Source: Neurospora intermedia
Lineage: Eukaryota; Ascomycota; Sordariomycetes; Sordariales; Sordariaceae
Direction: 5' to 3'
Assembly: GCA_037102815.1 (NCBI GenBank)
Contig: BTPP01000004.1
Coordinates: forward strand, 186,001-250,000
Length of the DNA stretch: 64,000 nucleotides
The notes beneath the pieces are model-generated. The model was not told where the DNA came from, did no database searches, and saw nothing but the letters and a program-made list of their open reading frames with translations. Below, one piece after another: positions 59,484 through 64,000 of this stretch. Position numbers and translations under genes: made by a program. How positions within the stretch are numbered: the first letter of the stretch is position 1; every line of letters begins with the position of its first letter.

Positions 59484-60679
59484 TGAGAAGGATAGGAGCA
59501 TGGACACCTTCCCAACGAGTACCTAACCTCAAGGCCAGAGAACGCGGCAGAGGTGGGTAGGTGACCAAGGGTTAGGGTACACACGTTCAATGCTCCCGTC
59601 AGTAGACAGAACCATCGGGCGGATGTCATTGGGTTCTTTTTTTTTTCCCCCTCTGGATATTCACACCTGACCAAATTGTTTCGCATAGCATATTCCATAG
59701 AGAAGCATACATGGCCAAGTATGCATTGTTCAGGCCGTCAAGAAAGGTGCCGTCAGGTCAAGTTGAGGCTGGGATGTTCTGTTCCATTGACCAAGTTCGA
59801 TTTGTTACTCATCTGCTCTGACCATGGCATGCCAAGCCATTAGAAGAGTGGGTGATAAAGAGAGAATGGACATGGGGCATCCCCGCACAGCATCCGGCAC
59901 TACAAAGTTAAAATTGACGACGGGCATCACACGGCAGCGACTGATTTTCTGCAATGCCTGTTTTGTGTCCCGCAGACGAGACGACGAAATCGCCAACCGT
60001 GCTCCTCCTGGGCGGCTCTCCTGGATCTAGAGGTAATCAAAGGGTGAACAGCTCAGTGGAGCCATGAGTCAATACCGCAAAAAGTCGGGCCATCGATTTT
60101 CAACTTTTCTGAAAATCAGGCATAGTCTGTAAGCATACTGCAACATTCATGCCCGCAAGAAATTGTATGCAAGATGCCCCAGGAACCAAATGCGCCAAGC
60201 TTTTGCCTTCTTTGCCTTGCTCAACTGTCTATGCAGTGCCTTGCGCGCCCTTTGATCAAAACCACAATGCAGACTGTAATGCCTGATTTTATTCTTAAAA
60301 AATCAGAAGGCCGGTGAGTCTTGTACTGCAGGTTTCAATGTTTATTATTTGCAACAACAACAGTGTACACACATTTTGATCTGTCCAGGCATTCCGTCCT
60401 TGGCATCTATAGCATACACCTGGCAAGACCGGAAACCCTGCCTGTCAGACTTTTGGCATAATATAAAAGTCCTCCACCCCCCATGTTTCGAAGTCGAGTT
60501 ATCTCTCAAGATCATTATTCTACCAGACTCACAATCCAACCGGTTCAGGACAACAACCGTAAACATCCCGACTTCTGCCAGACAACCCATCTCCCTGGCT
60601 CCCATCTCCTATACCCCATCATTGTCATAAGAACCGAAATCACCCCTAGTACAACCAGTTCAACGAAACAACCGCAACC
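59484..60679. other. Spacer between array copies 3 and 4
   Basis: About 1.2 kb. Carries the second GTGACCAAGGGTTAGGGT (59561-59578), a T-run near 59638-59646 and a CTAGAGGTA word (60027-60035). No coding sequence supported and no clear decayed array copy seen. Confidence 0.5.
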
Positions 60680-61932
60680 ATGGTGTGGAACAGCGAAACG
60701 ATGTGCTGGGGACCCCCAATGATCAACCCATGCCGACCAGCCGCCCAGAGCCGAAACATCATTGAGCAAATCAACGCAGCTCCAGAGGGCACCATTCGAG
60801 CCATCCTCCGTTATCTCACTGGAGATTATGACACTAGATTCATGATTGAAACCCTCATCCGGAAACTTCCACTTGACGAAAGCGAGATGCAGACTCACGA
60901 GGACGAGAGCAGTAGGAAGCGGAAAGCCGACACTCACACACCCGAAGATCAAAACCCAAAGAAAAGAAAGCTGGAGATCTGTCTCCAGTGTGATGAGGCT
61001 TTTGAAGAGGGTGACACATCCGCATCGTGCCGATATCATACCTGTATGAACACCAAACCTACCCACATATCTCTTACACAACATTGAATTGAGAACGTAA
61101 CAGCTGACCTGAAGCTACCTGCCTAGCGATACAATTCGATCCTGAAGCGCCTTACTGGCAGAACAAGCCCTCTGGGATCAGAGAAGACGGATCAGTTGGC
61201 AGGACAGTACACAAGCCAGGATACTGGTTCCCCTGCTGTCATCAGTGGGGAACGCACGACAAGCTCGGATGTAGGCTAGGTCCGCATAGAGCCGCTGATG
61301 GAGTGCGAGAGAAAGACCTCGATGGCTGGAAAAGCTACGAGGCTTATCAAAAGGCTATGGGTGTACCAAACAAAGAGGACATGTTGTCATGGGAAGCTCA
61401 TTGCATTGATCTTCGAAAGCAAGCCTCGATGGCAGCAGAGTCGGATTCCGATGCGGAGGAGTCGGACTCTGCTTCAGAATCAGATATAGAGGAGTCGGAC
61501 TCCACTCCAGCCACGGAACAGTCGGACAAGTCTAGAGGTACTCCAGCTACGCAGGAACCAGCCACCTCGAAAACCACCCAGATCCCAGAGATCGTCGTTA
61601 CCAATGGGGAAGAAAATTACGAAGAGGAGGGACCCAGCTGGGTAGATGAGTGCGACAAGGCTGGCCGGAACTTTCCTGACATCACGGAACTGCCGAAGAA
61701 AAAAAGGCGCGCCTTGTTGAGGGCTCAGGAGATCGCTTTACGGGAGGCCTTCGCTACAAGAGAGGCCTATGAATCCCATTGTGGACCTCTTCTGAATCGC
61801 CAGACCTTGACGGCCCCGGTGGAGGTACACACGATGGTATTGTATACCAGTGGCCTGGGCTCAAGTGATCTCAAGCGACAGCGAGAAGAAAGCCCGGGAA
61901 CAGAGCGGAGGAAGAGAAAAGGAACTGATTGA
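60680..61932 (+). CDS. CHORD-like Cys/His array protein, copy 4 (expanded C-terminus)
   Basis: Exons 60680-61043 and 61127-61932 (GTATGA donor, CTGAC branch, CCTAG acceptor, phase 1) give 389 residues, about twice the other copies. The N-terminal module is NIIEQINAAPEGTIRAILRYL, followed by two basic patches (RKRKA, KKRK). The array is ICLQCDEAFEEGDTSASCRYH, then WFPCCHQWGTHDKLGC-x4-H with HRAADG. The extra 220 residues hold an acidic SD/ES-rich repeat region (AAESDSDAEESDSASESD), then a conserved-looking helical RRALLRAQEIALREAFATRE and a basic end. The CTAGAGGTA word occurs in codons TCT AGA GGT (61531-61539). Confidence 0.85.
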
Positions 61933-62268
61933 GGACAGGACGGTGTACTAATTAAGGAAGGGAAACGCAGCTTGTATCGAAGGAAACACAGCTTGTATCG
62001 GAGAAAACACAGCTTGTATCGGAGGAAACAAAGCGGAAACAAAGGCAGCCAATGATGCCAGAAGGGAAGACCAGTAGTGAATGACAAGCCGAGTGAAGGG
62101 GCTCCAGGGCAGGGTAGGGCACGGTCCACGGACATCCAACAAAATGGAATTTGTTTCTCAATCCGTACCTTGAATTTCCTTCGCAAACACCAAACAATTC
62201 CCCACCTGGTGTACATCATCGATCCCCTTCCACACACCACCATCAGCCGCAGCAATCAAGCGCCCAAA
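61933..62268. repeat. 21-bp minisatellite downstream of copy 4
   Basis: Three consecutive 21-base units of the form GGAAACACAGCTTGTATCGGA run from 61961 to 62023, with a partial fourth to about 62036. Units differ at one to three positions. The rest of the spacer is the likely promoter of copy 5. Confidence 0.85.
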
Positions 62269-62956
62269 ATGGCCAACAAACAAAGCATTCCACTTCCACT
62301 AGTGGACGAGCGCGACAGAAAAATGCTTGATGCGATCCACAGCGCTCCCTGCATGAGCCTCCAAATCGTACTGTTCTCTCTCTACGCCGAGGGTGACGAC
62401 GCTCTGAAGACGCGCATCGAGGATCTAGTCCACGACTACACTCTGACCCTTCACAACTTGAACGCCGGAATCGCTACACCTGCTAGCGATTTGAGAACGG
62501 AGCCAGCGCCAGAGGTTGCACTTGCAAGGGACGAACCAATTGATAACACAATCTATTGTCCTGTTTGCGGCGATTACTTTGATCCGGACTACGAGGACGA
62601 TCTGTGTTTCCATCATTCTGGTTTGTTCCCCTTCGCGTCCCCGACTACTTTGAGTCCGGAAGACTGACTCGTGGCGTCGGTCGTTAACTGGAACAGGCAA
62701 GAGGATCGCCATCCCCGGCTTTGACAGCGTGGCGTACGAAAAGGAGGTTAGTCCCGAGGCGTACGAATTCAAGGTAGAGGAAGGCTTGGACACGGAGGAG
62801 AACCGCTTGGTGCCGGTTTGGGCAAGCACTTGGGACTGTTGTGGAGCAGCGGGTGCCTCGAGGGGGTGTGTTCAGGGTGTCCATGTGGAGTACGTGGAGG
62901 GTATGGAGGATTGGGACGACAGTGATAGCTCTAGTGAGGAGAGCGGGAACGACTGA
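62269..62956 (+). CDS. CHORD-like Cys/His array protein, copy 5 (divergent)
   Basis: Exons 62269-62620 and 62697-62956 (GTTTGT donor, TTAAC branch, ACAG acceptor, phase 1) give 203 residues. The start MANKQ in CAAAATGGCC has ideal context; the frame is open 64 codons further upstream. The N-terminal module is recognisable but divergent (KMLDAIHSAPCMSLQIVLFSLY, TRIEDLV). The first half-array CPVC-x12-C-x2-H ends CFHHSG, which with the following GK resembles the CHORD HPGK. The second half is WDCCGAAGASRGC-x4-H. The C-terminus is short and acidic. Copies 5 and 6 form a separate subgroup (LFSL/LFDL in place of LRAL; no DMELD). Confidence 0.82.
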
Positions 62957-63452
62957 GCTGGATAAAACATTCGGCGAGTCGGGAGGGCATGGAGGAGAGT
63001 CACGCAGAAAAGGGAGCTATGGAGGAAGGTATATCACGGAAGGTGAAGCTCGGATGTTGTGGCGAGGGAAGTCGGCTATGACAACGGGAAGTAGCTCGGA
63101 GATGATTCGTTTCCATTCAGCTGCTACGATTCAGACGGAAGGCACGTTTGTCAAGGGAACAGTTTGGATTCAGATAGGTCGTGGCCCCTTTCTTTTTCTC
63201 CCGATCCTACTGCTTGCGCCTTCCGCTGGCAACCACTTTCTCTCGCTTCTTACATGACAGTTTAAGTTGCACCAGTTCGCTCCCTTTTTTTTTTTTTTCT
63301 TCTTCTTCTTCTTTTCTCTCCAGAGAACACCAAAATCCTTGTTCCCAACAACGACAGTCAACTCCAGCGCCAGTTGTTCAGTCTCCACCCTTCTGACTTC
63401 ATTGAACCTCAACCCACCACATCCTGTCACTCCTCAAGCTCCAAAGCTCAAA
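62957..63452. other. Spacer / promoter of copy 6
   Basis: Contains a strong pyrimidine tract (63283-63320) upstream of the copy 6 start, as seen in active fungal promoters. No gene supported. Confidence 0.5.
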
Positions 63453-64000
63453 ATGGTCGACAAAACTACCAAACTGGTTCTTGAAGGTTTTCCGTCCGTT
63501 ACAAACCACAAGCGGTTCCAAAAGACCATGGATGTAATCCATTCTCGCTCCAAGGTGGTTCTTCGCAGGGTTCTCTTTGACTTATTCGTGTCGGACATCA
63601 GTGACCCTGAGACCCTGCAGTCGCGCATCCACGACCTTGTCGCCGAGCGCTACGAGTATGCAGAGTCTCACGAAGTCTCACTGCCTACCAAGAGAAAAAG
63701 CGAGGAGTCCCCGAAAAAGAAGAAGAGAAGGCGCAAGAAACGAAGAAAGACCGCGACATACATATGGGAGGAACCGGACGAGTGCATCCGCTGTGAAGAG
63801 GCGTTTGGGCCCGAAGACAAGTCGAAGGGTTGCTTCCGCCATCCAGGTGAGTACATCTAGGAAAGGACAGCCTATTCACCTCCTCCTATCGATTTTGAGT
63901 GGTTTCCAGAGGCTGATATACTTTTGCTGACTACCTAGAGGTATCTTTGTTGAAACCAGGCATTATGAAGCTCAACCGTGCGTCCTACTCCTGGTGGGCC
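63453..64000 (+). CDS. CHORD-like Cys/His array protein, copy 6 (partial, cut by window edge)
   Basis: Exon 1 63453-63846 and the beginning of exon 2 (63939 onward) use a GTGAGT donor and phase-1 junction. The acceptor is CCTAG inside a CTAGAGGTA word (63935-63943). The N-terminal module is FQKTMDVIHSRSKVVLRRVL followed by FDLF and QSRIHDLV. A long basic run (KKKKRRRKKRRK) is the likely nuclear signal. The half-array is CIRCEEAFGPEDKSKGCFRH followed by P. Exon 2 reads to SYSWWA at the window end, exactly where the family CC would follow. Grouped with copy 5. Confidence 0.82.

Noticed and set aside
62077-62268. In-frame upstream extension of array copy 5
   Set aside because: The extra 64 residues have no counterpart in other copies, and the ATG at 62269 has a much better start context.
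1-64000. CRISPR arrays, bacterial operons, integron or prophage structures
   Set aside because: Spliceosomal introns and eukaryotic tRNA introns show a fungal nuclear genome; no direct repeats with regular unique spacers are present.

Overview
The window is nuclear DNA of a filamentous ascomycete, most likely a Neurospora/Sordaria-like member of the Sordariales. The evidence is short spliceosomal introns (GT[AG]AGT donors, CTAAC or CTGAC branch sites, YAG acceptors), intron-containing tRNAs, fungal-specific gene families, pyrimidine-rich promoters, and a Ty3/Gypsy relic carrying the C-to-T (CpA to TpA) damage of repeat-induced point mutation (RIP). The organism call is inference. The gene families and exon joins below were read directly and checked for phase by hand.

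Layout. 1-1.72 kb: 3' part of a RIP-damaged chromovirus (integrase plus chromodomain remnants) and its better-preserved LTR. 2.8-8.1 kb: large WD40 protein. 8.1-9.6 kb: gene-free stretch rich in TAGG and TACCTAGGTA repeats. 9.6 and 14.3 kb: two intron-containing tRNA-Pro genes of different anticodon. 10.2-11.9 and 15.9-17.7 kb: two secreted flavin oxidoreductases. 18.1-19.1 kb: small acidic hypothetical protein. 20.1-26.7 kb: a divergent pair, one large propeller-plus-membrane-helix protein and one possible lipid-binding (TULIP/P47-like) protein. 26.9-28.0 kb: NmrA-like protein. 29.2-30.7 kb: GH43 arabinanase-type enzyme with a CBM42-like domain. 31.4-33.7 kb: kelch ectodomain membrane protein. 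35.1-37.4 kb: MFS transporter. 40.3-41.9 kb: heme-dependent oxidative N-demethylase-like protein. 42.5 kb: tRNA-Asp. 42.9-44.8 kb: unusual GTPase-like protein. 47.9-49.1 kb: GPI-type GH17 glucanase. 50.7-51.9 kb: low-complexity protein. 52.3-54.5 kb: fungal multi-pass membrane protein.

The most striking region is 56.5-64.0 kb. Six head-to-tail paralogous genes, the last cut by the window edge, encode a short helical N-terminal module, a basic nuclear-localisation-like patch and a two-part Cys/His array. The array reads C-x2-C-x12-C-x2-H, then CC-x8-12-C-x4-H in every complete member, and resembles a CHORD zinc-binding domain. All six carry one phase-1 intron at the same place, just after the first half of the array. 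I do not recognise this as a named family. One copy looks frameshifted. The array is notable in a genome that shows RIP, because RIP attacks close duplicates.

A second window-wide signal is a dispersed short word, CTAGAGGTA (sometimes as the 14-bp palindrome TACCTCTAGAGGTA). It occurs at 13 or more sites, including introns, a splice acceptor and four coding sequences.
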